DNA of 64,000 nucleotides from Auanema rhodensis (GCA_964057225.1 OZ059895.1:18939688-19003687), one strand, 5' to 3'. Shown: positions 39,038 through 53,047, numbered from the stretch's first letter. Notes: generated by a model not told the origin, from the sequence alone. Numbers and translations: made by a program.

Positions 39038-40563
39038 TTAATGAATTTCTTGAGAATGGTCAGATCCATTGCTACATCGGGATTTTGATCGAATTCCAAA
39101 TATGTAATAACCAAATGAAACTCCTATACAGATGGCGATTGCTAACCAGACAGAAAATGTCATGAAGACCAGCATAAGTATATAGCTTACAATCATCTAG
39201 AATATCACATAGTTAAGAACATATTCATCACATATAAACACTTTAGTTATTCTATTTATTGATTTTTATTACAAAAATAATTTTTGATCAAAAATATTTT
39301 ATCAGCTCTTCTTGTTCCTAATTCACTTATTTTCAAAATCTGATGCAACTATCGGCACGTACGCACATGAATCGTACATGAGGTTTAGAACATTTCAATT
39401 CATACGATCATACTATGCGAAATATCTATCCGTTCAAGAAATTTTAAGAAATTTACAAAAGAAATGAATTAGTACAATCGTTAATTCATTAAAATAATTA
39501 TTTTGTATCAGACTTTATTTTAATTTCTCTTTCTTAAATTCTTTTTACTAATGCTTACCTGAATACCAAACAAAGCTGTTTGAGCTAAATGATGTTTATG
39601 GAAAAGTCGACGAACATAACTAAAATAAAACTTAATTAGATGTACATAACTATAATTCAGAATAAATATCTATATGTATATGAATATATCATTGAATATA
39701 AGATTAAATTGTCTCAAAGCTTAATTTGATGCTGAAATAACAAAAATATTAAGAAATCTCTTTAACTATTTGCTATAATATTCTCAAATTGTTCTACTAT
39801 GAGACTTACATCATCTCACTAACTACGTGTTCACTAGGAAATGTAGCATACTTGATATTAGGATCAGCAGGTTCAGCACATCGTTCATGTTTCCATCGAA
39901 GATGTTTCAAATATTCATACAAAAATCCAATTGTCGCAATTATTATACAGGCAAATAACATTTCTGAAATATATATATATATAACAGTTATAATGATATT
40001 CAGCTTTTTCCACTACAATCTAGATGGATGTACAAGCAGGAGGGAGAGAGAGACAGAGGAGGATTGCCTCTTCAGCCAGTTTTTTTACATCATGAACTAT
40101 AAGATGTTACCATTTCTCAACTTAACTGTAGAATTTTAAAAATAAAAAGAATATTTTTTATTATTAGTACTGCATATTGTAGTTGAGAAATACTATAAAT
40201 AGACATTCATTTCCAGTCTATCTAGCAGACACCGGATACGCAATCGAATGGTTTTTGTTTTTATGCCCCGAAAACTACAAAGAATCATTTCAAAAGAAAG
40301 AATTATTACCTTGATTTCATGTCTAAACATGTATCTTCTACATGAAATATAGGTTAAATATAGAATAATGTTTGAAATCGAATTTTAAAAAATCAATGAA
40401 AGTCATAAACAATTAAGAAAAAATTAAAATTCTTACGTGGGATAGTGGTGACAGTGAAAGGCTCAAAGAGGATAGTATCATTGATGGTAGTATGAAACCA
40501 CATCCACATATGATGATTGGAAGCAGCTCCCATGTCATGGCCAGCCATATCATGTCCCTCCAT
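39038..40563 (-). CDS. Ctr/SLC31 family copper transporter with Met/His-rich N-terminus
   Basis: Exons 40437-40563, 39810-39963, 39559-39619 and 39038-39196 give 166 residues. The N-terminus has repeated Met/His groups (MEGHDMAGHDMG, NHHMWMWFH), as in plasma-membrane Ctr proteins that capture extracellular copper, followed by FH..IND.ILFEPF before helix 1 (about 43-62). Helix 2 carries MxxxM at M122-M126 (MLVFM) and helix 3 has GxxxG at G139-G143 (GVSFG), the packing motif of the trimer. The last residues are Ser/Asp/His-rich and lack a CxC or HCH ending. The start ATG is the first Met of the Met-rich block. Same-strand spacing to the diverged copy at 37824-38641 suggests a tandem duplication and possibly shared transcription. 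Family assignment is firm. Whether it acts at the plasma membrane or in endosomes is inference. Confidence 0.93.
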
Positions 40564-42304
40564 GATGTAACTTTCTAAAATGCTTCAGTGGTTATGTATT
40601 GTTTCAAGACTATAGATGACTAGAAATGATTGAATAAATGTATATTGTGAAGATCGTATGAATGAAAGAAATAATCATTCGGTCAAGTTAAAACATGACA
40701 AAACATTAGTATTTCTAATGTCAAGAAAACGACAGAGATTGATTGAACGAAAACCCCAAAGAAAATGCGAATATGCTCATAGACTGTTATCAATTCTACA
40801 TGTAATTAGAAGAGAGAAGTCCGTATCATCTACTGATTAGATAAGACAGTTCTTATTATAAAAAATAACCACCCCCCCCCCATCCAATGGATTTTATGGT
40901 CTGGCACAAAAACAAGAGCAAGTAATAAACATTTCGAAAACAATTACCATTCTCCAATAGCCAGACATTGCAACCGTTCTGAAGAGTCCACTGCTCTGTA
41001 CTTTACAGATATGATATGCTGAGTATATTTCACGGCTATGTACACAATCCACTAACATCTAATCAAGTATGACCTTAAATTCATTATCAATTTCTGTAAT
41101 GTTTAGCAACTTATCTATACCATATTCAACTATTCATGGCTACGACACACCTGCCAATCACAAATGAGACCAGCCGCATAGTTAAGGAAAATAATAGAAA
41201 TGAGCTTGAAGCGTGAGTCACGCAATCGGCGTCAAGTACGTCAGTTCATTCAAATTTGCTTTCAAAATAGCAATAACATGATCAGGTCATAGTACATATA
41301 TTTATTATATTATTATTATTATTATTATTATTATTAAATATCATTAATTGTTTTTCCCACTTGTATATTATTTTCATTTTTAGTTCCGTCTCTTAATATG
41401 AAATTAAACAATTAAATTTTAATAATTATTCATTAAATCATATATACAATCAAATACGGATAAAAATGGATTCCTTTCCGTTTTAGTTGTTGATCATCAA
41501 AAATAATTGATCAGATCTAAATTGTTTTCAAACATATTAACAGTCTTCAAACGAAGAAGAGCTCCACAATATACATATCAATAAATCAAAAAATAGAATA
41601 TTGTCTCGTCTTGTATGCGAAGAATACATTTTCGCATAAATAAATAAAAATAATAATAATTAAACAAACAATAAACAAACATAACCAAAGTTTTCTTTTT
41701 TTCGGATTCACGTAGATAGATAGAGGTTGAAAGAGAGCGAGAGAGAGAAGGCGGTGAGCGAGATTTTTATTATTAAGATTAACAGAAATGTTTTCTTTAT
41801 AACAAAAGAAAATTGCTGTTTGATCGAAATGATAATTCTATTTCGATATCAAATCTGAGATGTTTTTAATCAGAAAATGATAGTGAAAGACAAGAGGCTT
41901 TGTGCTATAAGCTATTTTGACTTATAGACAATCTCATTCATTTCACACCAAACTATTATTTATTATTTTCAAATATTAAAACATTTAAAATTATTTGGGA
42001 TAAAGTTTTGGAGAACAAAATAGTTTAAAGCACAGTTGCTAAATGGTAATTCCGTAATACATATCCACAACTAACGGCCTTGTTTTTTCGCTTTTTGTGT
42101 GGCTCCTGATCAGCTTTTTGATTCGAATATTCCAAAATTCATACTTCGAGAATGGAATCAAAAGCTACGATTCTGAGCACATATAAGACTGACTGGCTGA
42201 CTGACGAATGAGAATAGCTACGACAAACAGTAATGTTATGATGAGATACACAGAACATAAAATGGTTTGAAAGCACAGCTCTCAAAACACTTTTCATTTT
42301 GTGC
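40564..42304. other. Intergenic stretch upstream of the copper transporter
   Basis: These 1.7 kb separate the F-box gene from the copper-transporter gene on the same strand. I see a C-homopolymer near 40871-40880, an (ATT)n run near 41300-41334 and AT-rich DNA. The part next to 40563 should hold the transporter promoter. No gene is visible. Confidence 0.6.
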
Positions 42305-43949
42305 TCAGATCAGAACACCGAACTGCTGTTCAAAGCGATGGTCAAAACCTGCAGAACCAGCCCAACATCTGGAATATAGAAACAGTTAGACACACACTTT
42401 CAAAGGTAATTTAACAATTATTTTTCTTTTTCAAATAAAAACTCAAAAACTTTTTGACAGTTTTAAGATATCAAAACTTAAAATTACCTGAAGTTATACA
42501 GATGTTTACTGACGGTTTTTGTCGTTGTTTCAATGTCCACAAAGACAATTCGTAATCGGTGTAAATTTCGCCTCTCAAGAACAAAGTTACATTTGACACC
42601 GTAGTCAATAACTCTGTAAAAAAAGAAAAAAATTAATTGTTGAAGCATCGCTATTATTTGAAAAGGTCATAGAATTTACAGTCGTAAAACGAAAGAAAGT
42701 TTAAAACGTCTTCAAAGGTGAGTAATAGACGACGATTTACCTGTCTAGATGAGGGGCTTCTCTCTCAGTGGTTCGGATTGTCAAATTTTGAACGTTAGGC
42801 CAATAAACCTAAAAACATGATGAAATCAATCAGTTTCATCTTAGGAATTACCTCTCCAGGATTCGAGAATTCACATTCTAAATGCATATCTTCATCCATG
42901 GCATCCATCGCCTTCATAAAGCATTGAAAGGCATACCACCTATTCAAGTCCAATGCTGATATCGATACTACTAACTAGAATGAATCAAAACTAGTTGATG
43001 ATGATACTATATGATATAGTTACCAATTCAGCAATAGGAGCATCAATTGTTGCTTCAATAATTGATTTGCGGAAAACACTCATTAAGCCTACGAGAGCTT
43101 GAATATCTCTAGCTGTCCATCTGAAACAGATTTTTATAAATACAAATATGTTCAAAACTCTACTTGAAAAACTAGAAATCAAAAATTTTTGTACAAATGA
43201 TCGAATACAACTGATAACTTACTTTCTATCAACTGCAATACGAACACTGCTGTCTGTTAATCTAACAGCAACCTGGCTGTTTTCAGCCAGAACCCATCCT
43301 TCAGAAGTTGATGTAACTTGACGAATATCAACCTTTTTAACATCCAAATGTGTAAACTATAATATTTTAAAATAAATTATAATTTTTTTTAATTTATGAA
43401 CTTACGGTATTTAATTTATTATCCACATGATTCTTAATACTCTTGCTAACAGCTCGCATTCGAATTTGCTCGAAAATATCAGCAGAATCGACAACCTTCA
43501 TTAAAATTTCTTCGGGTAATGTCATTCCAGATACAGCATCAACAGATAGTGTTGAGCCACGTTGAAATAGTCCTTTTGAAGAAGATGCTTTGTGCATTGT
43601 TCCATTAGAATAAGCAGAAGAAATCTTAAAAAGAGAACAATATTTATTGACAAACAAAACAATTTGAAAAATTAAGGAAAAACATTATGAAAATGTAAGA
43701 TATTACCTTTACATCTTCACGATCTGCTCCTTTTTTGTGACGAAAAGACAGTTTTCGTATCAACTTGAGGGGCATTTTATGCTTAAGTTCGTGATACTTG
43801 ATCAGGTATCGACTAGGACACTGAAATTACAAAATAATTCTTCAGGAATAAAACAAAAATAACAGAAAAATCCGAAAAAAGTTCTACAATATAGTTTAAA
43901 AATATGAATAAGACAAAAATAAAGTAAAAGTTCTCACCACAATTTCCAT
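42305..43949 (-). CDS. F-box domain protein (putative SCF ubiquitin ligase adaptor)
   Basis: F-box proteins link Skp1-Cullin ligases to substrates. Nine exons (43938-43949, 43707-43820, 43406-43624, 43223-43356, 43024-43120, 42852-42974, 42741-42808, 42488-42613, 42305-42368) join in phase and give 318 residues. The F-box is at about 76-115: LPEEILMKVVDSADIFEQIR, then MRAVSKSIKNHVDNKL, with the usual LP...L..I start and the hydrophobic spacing of the fold. Residues 5-42 are basic (YHELKHKMPLKLIRKLSFRH). The C-terminal 200 residues have alternating beta/alpha character and no WD40, LRR or Kelch repeat that I can see. They may be a diverged nematode-type FTH/FBA-like substrate domain. The first exon is only 12 nt (MEIV), which is the weakest part of the model. 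F-box call fairly sure, substrate unknown. Confidence 0.75.
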
Positions 43950-45926
43950 ATTTCAAAAAAATAATTTATATATAGCAGTCTGGATATGAAGTGAGAGGAG
44001 ATATAACAGAAGACACTAAAGTCTTAAATTAGAATTGTCCAACTTGAGCAGTTGGGGAAGGAATAGGAAGCAGCCGCAAAGCAAGGAATGACTTGGAGGT
44101 TATGAAGCAAACTAAGCAGCTTTTTTGAAACTTATCGAAATATTTAAAGTCTGATGGGGGCGTGCTAAGTCACAATATTGCGAGTTGCGAAGAGTTAGCA
44201 AAATAGAACATAACAGGGGAACAAACACGTTGAACGTTTCAAATGTTGAATTCAAAACTAGCAGGAAAACGTGATAGGGAATGAAGGAATGCTTTAGATA
44301 TTTACTACATCATACATTGAAAATAGAGAGAATGGTAGGTGGAAAAAGAAATGGCGAGAGAAAGAAACACCAAGACTAGCAAGACAAGAGTTAGACAAAG
44401 TACTAATTACCTTGTATGGCTGTATGTATTGCAAAACCATGCATTCATGTTGGCTGTCTCAACTGCAATGCATGCTCTTGATTGCTTCCGTTCATGTTGA
44501 AAGGCTATTAACTACCTCTCTATGATAACGACCGTCTTTTTTACCTTTTCCCCATCTCTCTCTCTTGTATAGAACATGACTTCTGTAGAAGTCTGATGCC
44601 TACTCGTTCTCTAATTCTCTTTATGTTCTAGCGTTCACAGTATGCTAGCACAACAACAAGAAGTTACAGTCTCGCATGAACATGCTTGAACATCGGCAAA
44701 AAATGTGGAAATCAGATAGATAGTCTGGCAGTGTGAGAGAGATCAGACGGAAACAGATGACATGAGAAACTAACAAGGTCCGGCCGCTATACAGCTTCAA
44801 CTACGCCTTTAATCAAATGAGTCATCGTCACACTGTCGTACTTAATGGGAAGACGTCGAACATAGTCCATGAGGTGGAGTGCAGGCTTGCATGTGGCTAG
44901 CATGATACACCCAAAACTACACACATACATAAACATATAGCACAAAAACCTGGTTATTTTGCAGAAACATAAAGCTTATTTGAATTTGTAGGGTAGGTTT
45001 GTAATTAAACATAAGGGTGACGAAGACAATATAAAGAGTAAGAACTGCAGTTCAATACAGTTCAAACAGTTTTGCAAAAATGTATTTCAACTAGACAACA
45101 GAGTTTGTGTGGGTGACATGAGATAACGATAACAGAAGCCTGATGCTTCTTACAGCGTATGATGGACGGGGCAAAAATTGAACCTGTTATTAGCATAATG
45201 TATATAATCGTTTAGCATGTCTATATATAGTATATAACAATACTTCTACAAACTATATGAACTCAACTCTTTATACATTGTATATGTAAGAAAATCAAAA
45301 ATAATAGTTAGAAGAAATAGTAGACATGCTTTTAGTTTCATTTTTCTTTTACAATACAACCAACTATTTTATAAATTGCTCATAAAACTAATAAATTATT
45401 ACGGCATATTGATGTAACTATAAACTAAAACCAAAAAAAAGGAAACAAGAAAAACATTAATGAACCCGATGGGCTGAAAAACTAATAAATGTGTGAACGA
45501 AATACATATAGTTTAATACGAATAATATTAAAAATATAACTATATGTATATATATATATATTTACTATAACTATAACTATTTTTAGACAATATATGAAGA
45601 AATGCAGGCATTTGTTAAAAAGAATTATAGGATAGTTTAGATATTCTGAGAAGGTGTCGAAGATTGGAGGCTGAGATGCTGGGCAATGCGATATGCGGAT
45701 TGAGAGGTAAGGAGGATAGTTAGCCTAGAGAAAACAGTTAAAAGAGAGAAAGTAGATAGGACAGAAAATCCAGAGGTCATATATGAGATGATGGCCCGCC
45801 TACATAACAATCATCATCATCAACATATACTTTGTTCTAAACTAAAAGTAACTATACTATAATATTAGAAATATAAAGATCAAAATACAAACAATAATAA
45901 TTTGAACTAAATATATAAGATATTTA

Positions 45927-45929
<3 letters not shown>

Positions 45930-45966
<37 letters not shown>

Positions 45967-46000
45967 CTATTTTATATAAGATTATATATATATATATAAT
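45930..46000. repeat. (AT)n microsatellite, two blocks
   Basis: A pure TA array is followed by a second, shorter one. Confidence 0.85.
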
Positions 46001-47568
46001 ACTTTATTTGTGTACAAAAACGATAGGTGAATAAGATGAGAGATCATTATAATAGGATGATTAATCAAAACATACATACACTTAGATATGCCAAGCTTTT
46101 CGGCGCCTAGATTCGAGTGTAAGCTTTGTTCTCAGACTTATTTATGATATACGTAGAATATGATATATATATATACATACATTACATAAGAACCAGTTAA
46201 GGTTGATAAATAGGAAATAGAAGGCGTCATAGATCTTTGAGCAGAAACAGGAAAAAACTGAAAAACGGAAGGGCTGAGCTGATGTTGCGGAGGGCAACAA
46301 ATGAACTTTAAGATCATTAACTTCAGGTTATATTAGAAATTACCAGAATGTTCCTGAATATTGGCATGTACATGATATTTTTATAAAAAAAAAGTTTTTT
46401 TGTCTCCAAAATTATGTGAAAAACACAAAGAGAACGGTCGATACATTCATAGAAACAACATCTTTGGACATATACTTAGGAAAGTGTAGGGATTACAAAT
46501 TGAATTAAAAAAATATTTCATAAGAATTCAATGAAATTTGACAGTTTGATAATTATATAAAAATATATATATATATTTATACATATATAGTTATTTATAA
46601 TTTATATAAATATTTGATAAGTTTACCAATGTTAGGACACGGTGAGATTTTATGATCTTGCACCCCCCTCCCCCGCCAAACAAAGCAAAATAAATTGAAA
46701 TTTAATGATATAATTAAAATTTGAAGATAAAAACTTTATATTATACATAGAATGAATTCAGTCTGAATGATTAAATATGTCTTGAAGCTTCATAACGATA
46801 TCGTTTTGTGTGATATTTACAGATACATGAACGCTGATTTCACGACGTCACCATGTATACTGACTGGTTGAAGATTATCCGGTTTTTACATGTTCTTTCG
46901 TTTGTATCTCTTTTAAATTTGTGTTTTAATGATGTCATATACACCTAGACAAATGAGAGACCATCTTGGTGCATGTTGCAACTCAAGGATGGGTTAAAGC
47001 GAGTAAGAAGAAGGGTCATAACTGATGAGGCATTTGGAAAACGAGGGTGTAAATGAAAGAAAAAAAGAAAAATGGGGAAAATAATTCAATTAAATGGCAT
47101 GACGAAGCTTCTCGAATATGGCATTCAAAGGGAAACAAAAAATGTGAAAGGTTGATAGATGATTGAAAGCCTCCACCTATTGAAGCACAAAGAAAACAAA
47201 GAGAATGTTTTATCAAGACTCCAATGTAGATGAAGAGAGGAAATCTATTCTTGAGTTCTTCTAAAATGAAAAGAAATTAATGTAAAAATTTATTGATATA
47301 GATGAAGAGAAGCCTAATTAGCTATATAATAATTTTGATTGATCATAGGAAACTGGAAAATCGTCTTTTAGAAAGCTAACACTGTTTGGCCAGGGATGAG
47401 CGATGATTATTGAAAACGAAGATGAATGTCACCAAGTTATCATAATGAATTACTTCCGATGAAAAATGAAGAAATAAAATTGGAAGAAAATAGAGATATT
47501 ATTGAAGTGACAAGGAGGATAAGGTACAATATAATACATAGTGGGAAAATAAGAGAAATAAGGGGAGA

Positions 47569-47767
47569 AGAGAGAGAGAGAGAAAGGGAGAGAGGGAGGG
47601 GAAAGAGAGAGAGGGGGGGGAGAGAGAGGGGGACAGAGAGAGAGGGGGGAAAGATAGAGAGAGAGGAAGAAGTGAGGGAGAGAGAGAAAAAAAAGGGTGG
47701 ACAACGTAAAAGAAATGAAGTTAACAGGAAGGAGCGTATGTCTCTGTGATGTATAAGAGAAAGAGAA

Positions 47768-47805
<38 letters not shown>

Positions 47806-47806
47806 T

Positions 47807-47850
<44 letters not shown>
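47569..47850. repeat. Composite 280-nt GA/GGGA polypurine tract
   Basis: (GA)n and GGGAGAGA units cover almost 300 nt of the plus strand. One short mixed segment (about 47695-47755) interrupts it. Translated open frames over it on both strands are artefacts. Confidence 0.9.
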
Positions 47851-47854
<4 letters not shown>

Positions 47855-50800
47855 GGATGGGGTAGAAGAATAAAAAAGGGCGTAGACAAATAAGGTAAAT
47901 TCCGAAATAGAATAAAAATCAAAGAGTGACACATCATCAACATAAAGATATCAATTATCAAAAAATGTGTCAATTAATAATTAGAAATAAAATGAATAAT
48001 AATTATATCTGTATAACACATTAAATCCTATTATACTATTTAGTTAGTCAGTCAAGTTGTCAACACACATAAACACACAAAAAAAAAAGAAAAGAAAATT
48101 GTACAATTTCTATGATAATGTATAGAATCAGATCAGTCTGGTTCCAGCTACAATGAACAGCAAACATATCAAACAAATTTAATCATATATATATATTATT
48201 GTGCTGATGACATGAAATACTCAGCCTCTCTCTCAAAAAAAAACTAGGAAACTCATGATATGAAAAAATAAAAATAGTAATAATACCATTTGGTTGATAA
48301 AATGAGAACAAATGAATGAACATATGAAAAAGGAGTAAAAACCAACCTCAACATAGAGAAATGAAGAGAGACAAAGAGGAACCCATATAGAGGGAGAGTA
48401 AGAGAGAGAGAGAGAGAGAAAGAGAAAGAGAGAGGGAGAGAGAGAATGAGAGAATGAGGAAGTATGGAAATATTTATTATCTTATTAAATGCGTTCATTT
48501 CGTACATAGCTACTGTTAGTTGTACCGAGAGATAAGGAAAAGTACTACGCGCCGGTACACATAGTTAACTAGTATCAGATTTCAGTTTTCTAACAATCAT
48601 TTGCAAATCAAAATGTTCTTCTTAATACTAAAAAGAAAAAGAAAAAAAAGGTTAGAATAGGTATATGAAAAAGCTTCTGTTATTCCCAGAGAAGTTCTGC
48701 AACTTTTGTTTCAACTTGAACGTCTAAACATAATATATATAATCGTCTTATATGGGACGATGAAATTTGATTCATAGTTAAATTCACTTTTTTTTAAAGA
48801 TTTTGGTTGTTCTTACACATTCTTGATCATAAATCACATCAATTTGATCATGAAAAAATAGATTTTTTATAAAATAGAAAAGTCAAAAGGAATTTTATGG
48901 AAAAAGAAAACATTATTGTTGGAAGTGGAGAAGAAAACGAGAAAATAATAGAGAAAGGGTACATGACCGGTCATAACGAACATGAAGAAAGGATGATCAA
49001 AAGCTAAGTGATAGGTCTTCGTCTACTATGCGATAGTGTCTGCTCTCTCACATTTTCTCTCAGATGTCTCTGTTTTCATAGCCTTTGTGGGTATGTCGAA
49101 CAGTTTTTGATGAAAATATTGGAATCTTTCTTCCCTACACAAATTGAATTTTGTGTTTTTGCGCAAGATGATGAAGTTGTAGATAGGGTGTCGAAATTAT
49201 TATCATCAGAAAGCGGCATCTGATACCGGAAGTCGTTAACGCTGACGTAAACTCATGGCGTCGTCCGCTACATTCCAGGTGACCTACCGTGTACTAAACA
49301 CAAGCAAATGTTTGAGCTACAAAGATGTATAATGAAGACAAAATAGATAATTTGCGAGGAAAAACTGCAGTTATATACATCGTCTGATGACGGAGCGAAT
49401 ATGAGGGCCAGAAGTCATCAACAGACGTAATCAACAGATAATACTGGTACATAATGTGAAGACTAAAAAATCAAGTAAAAAAAGCTTTATATCGTGTGTT
49501 AAAAGAGAAAATATTATGATCATTATAGGAATTAAGAGTATTGGTGCTGTTTGAACTCTAAATTGCAACTTATATACATATTGAAACAAGATGATTGTCA
49601 CACGGACACACATACAGACATTCTTATACAGACGCCTATACACAACAAGAGACATTGCATCATGTATATGTACATATTAAAGACACGACGGTCATTCACA
49701 TCAGAATATATCACGTGAACTTCAATGAAGATGACAAAAAAGAGAACAAAATTAATCAGAAGATTCAAATATCCCGTGTTTTACAGAAGGTTAAGCATTT
49801 ATCAGAAAGAACATGTGATAAACATATTTACAAAACGCATGATATTGGCAATAATTTTTGAACGTCAGGTAAAAAAATCAAGAAATTAGTTGAAAAATGA
49901 AAGATCGATGAAAAGTTTGTAGATGGTACGATGGGGGGAGGGTGTGGATGGGTGTACAGACAACCGTTGAGATTTGGTGTTCAAAGGGGCTGAAACATTT
50001 AGGAAGTTCAACTCAAAAAAAAGTAGAAAAACGGAGGATGATATATACTGTGTCTTTGATGAAAAAATCGAAGAAGAAGAAAATGATATTGATTGAGACA
50101 GATGAATAATTCTGATCTTCCTTCTCGGTTGGTGTGTCCTTACATATACTACACAGTATTATATATGTCTTACAATCAGGTTATAATAATTTAAACATTC
50201 TAATATGAGTGACAATTCCAACATAAATAATATGAAAACGTCATGCTTTTTAAACTTGGCTGTCCAGTTAAATAAGAATGATGACGTTAGATACTAGCTG
50301 AAATCGAACGCTGAACTAACCCAATGGAGAGGAGACGATGATAATCAGCCAGGACGTCATCGGTCTTTAACGAACATCTTATGATATACAAAGCTTCTCT
50401 TTGTTATGGTAAATGAACTTTAACTATGGCGTGTATACGAATTGAAAGGAAAAGGATGATTAGGCTTACAAATGAATCATTAAACGAACCAATAAGAGGA
50501 CAGTATGCTTCATGACATTTGAAAATCATGAAGAATTATTTGATCATGATTCAACTATTAAAGAAATTTTTGAATGACATGAACGGAAATATGGTAGGAA
50601 TTGAAAAAATTAATAATGACGTTGACTGACGACAATGATGGTGACGATGGTTAGGATGACGAATACGTTGATAAGCAAAGACAGCAAGTTAATAGAGATC
50701 AAATTGTAGTTTTTTTCTATAATAACGGTAAGAAATCAGAAGGAAAAGGTGTGAACAAGTGGTGGTTGTCCATACGACAACTGATTCGCTGAATGAGATA

Positions 50801-51287
50801 CGATAGGTTTATGAGAACGTCGTTAAGAAATTGATAAAATTCGAATAATTTAGCATCTGCTATCTATACGATATTTTCAGGATAAATGAATAGTTCGGGA
50901 AGACGATTGAATGATGTAGATAGAACTATAAACTATAATACAGGAGAGAGGAAGGTAATAAGAGATGTCGAAGTAAAAAGTCTCGAAATAATTTAATAAA
51001 TTTTCATTTGTTTACAATAGCAGATAGAATAAAAAGACTTATGATCCTTACAATTCATCAAACGGAAATTGTTTTGGATGTTGATGATGATAGCCTGAAT
51101 AAGTGTTTGTGTTTCGGTAATGTTCAAAAGGCAATTATTCCAAAAGAACAAAGAAAGAAAAGAAAAGATATAGGAAAAACAGAATAAGCAGTTACTAAGA
51201 AACTTTAAGAGAGCTCTGGGAAGTAAATCATCAGAGAGAGTAGAGAAAAAAAGAGTGAGCACAAAAGATACAGTAGGAAAAAGAAAG

Positions 51288-51371
51288 AGAGACAGAGAGA
51301 GAGAGAGAGGGGGGGGGAGTGAGAGAAGAAGAGAGAGAAAGAGAAAGAAAAAGAAAGAGGAAGGGAGAGAG

Positions 51372-51404
<33 letters not shown>
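51288..51404. repeat. Polypurine GA tract with a G-homopolymer
   Basis: GA repeats with a G9 run near 51309-51317 and AAAG interruptions. It ends in GAGCGATGAAAGG. Confidence 0.85.
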
Positions 51405-51406
<2 letters not shown>

Positions 51407-53047
51407 TGAAAGGTGAAGAAAGGGAATGGTAGATGTAGCAAGAAAAATTGATGATGACGAATATACTGATAATAATAGTAGAATTGAAATAGGAAACGTT
51501 AATGATAGTTATACCATGAAAGATTACTGATGACTTAGTTGAAAATTCATTGTATATGGTAGCAAAGATGAAAGAGAGAGAAAAGAACCAGTTAGTCGGT
51601 AAAAGATGAAGTCTCTACTATCGTCTAAGTCGTCGATTTCTTATGCTTTATTTTGAAATAAATACAGTTCATCATGTCTATGACTTTTCAAAAAATAGCC
51701 TAGTAGAGAATCATCAGCGTTATTGTGAGGAAAAGTGCAGTACTGGGTTTGAAGTAATAACAGGATCATGAAAATTCAACACATCTGTTTTCTTCTATAT
51801 ATTTCTAGTGCATTTCAATCGCATATGAAAGTTCAACATTAGTTTTTGGCTATTTTATCTATATGTATCTAGGTGGAAGAAACACATATTGAACTTTAAT
51901 TACAATGACAGTCTTCCGGTGCTAGGACAAACGTATGACCACGAGACTTGCTTGCTTTCAATTTGAATTTTAAAAACCATCATATGCAACTTGGAACAAA
52001 AATATAATTGCACTGATTGATTATAAATGTACTTTTCAATTTTTCAAGCAAGCAACTTTTCTTAAAAACGAATAATCGTAGAAGCAAGTTAGAAGGGGGA
52101 AAGGTTGATCCAGATCAGCGCTGAACATGAAAAGAAAAAAAAGATAGGAAGCGAAAGATGATTAAGTAGCTGGACAAAAAGACTTGAGAGAACTACCAGT
52201 GATCAGAGCGCTACTTCACCTAGAAATACAATTAAAAAATGAGAGAGAAAGAACACAGTTCGATCACAAATCGGGAAAACCTGACGATTTTCCTTGCATT
52301 TACCGAAAATGTCTCTGAATTTTCAAAGATGTCTAGTCTGTTTTAGGTTTCGGCATAAACGAACATTGTGTTTATTTGGAAAAAAAACCGTCCTACTAGC
52401 CAATGGACATTGATCAAAACAAAAAAAAATAATTAATATGTTAAGAGAATGCTACTTAAGAAAAAAACGGGAAAGCGGTGAAATATTTCAAAAGTTGGAA
52501 AACCAAGGGTTCAGCATGTTCAAAGTTTCAAAAATGAAAATGCTCTTCAGGTATTTCAAGGTAGGTGTACGAGATGTTCTCCAACTGAAAAGATAAAAAA
52601 CAATTAGGAATGTTCGAAATTTTATTCATTCTAAAGATTCAAATAACATTTTTATGTCAGTTCAATTAAAAAATCTTCAAATCACTAATGAAGAAATGAA
52701 TTCTTTCCGAAGATAAATTTGAAAAGAATCACTTTTTTCTTTATTATTCGCATATTTCTCAAAACCAAGTTAAAGAATATATATTTTAAAAATTATTCTC
52801 AGATGTTGTTCTTGATATATTCCAAAATTCTTAACTTATTACATGATAAAAGACAAATATTTATTCTACAGTATGAAGTACAAAACATGCAAGATTTTAT
52901 TCAAAGAAAGGTTAAAACTGATGAAACATTTTTTGAGAGGTTAAATGCAAATTAAAAATATTAAATTAGTACACTCTATAGAAGCTCCATTATCTATTTA
53001 TATACAAAGAATTAAATTAGAAACTATAACCCTACCCTATTTAAACT

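Larger units (their letters stand above)
43950..53047. other. Gene-poor intergenic region
   Basis: I could not assemble a spliced gene in these 9 kb. It holds (AT)n at 45932-45961, a long composite GA tract at 47569-47850, smaller GA tracts near 48390-48440 and 51288-51404, and a GC-richer patch at 49190-49300. Short frames in it are isolated, without convincing splice partners. The right end lies downstream of the MMD-type gene and the left end holds the F-box gene promoter. Confidence 0.6.

Noticed and set aside
47440-47973. Long open frames of 107-177 codons on both strands
   Set aside because: They are translations of the GA/CT microsatellite (Ser-Leu or Arg-Glu strings) with no splice partners or motifs. 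The same applies to frames at 1186-2149, 16347-16719, 18379-18896, 30514-30871 and 32957-33516.
49008-49223. 71-codon frame ending FAQDDEVVDRVSKLLSSESGI
   Set aside because: The end looks protein-like, but the first half is Cys/Leu/Ser-rich, there are no convincing splice partners, and it matches no family I know.
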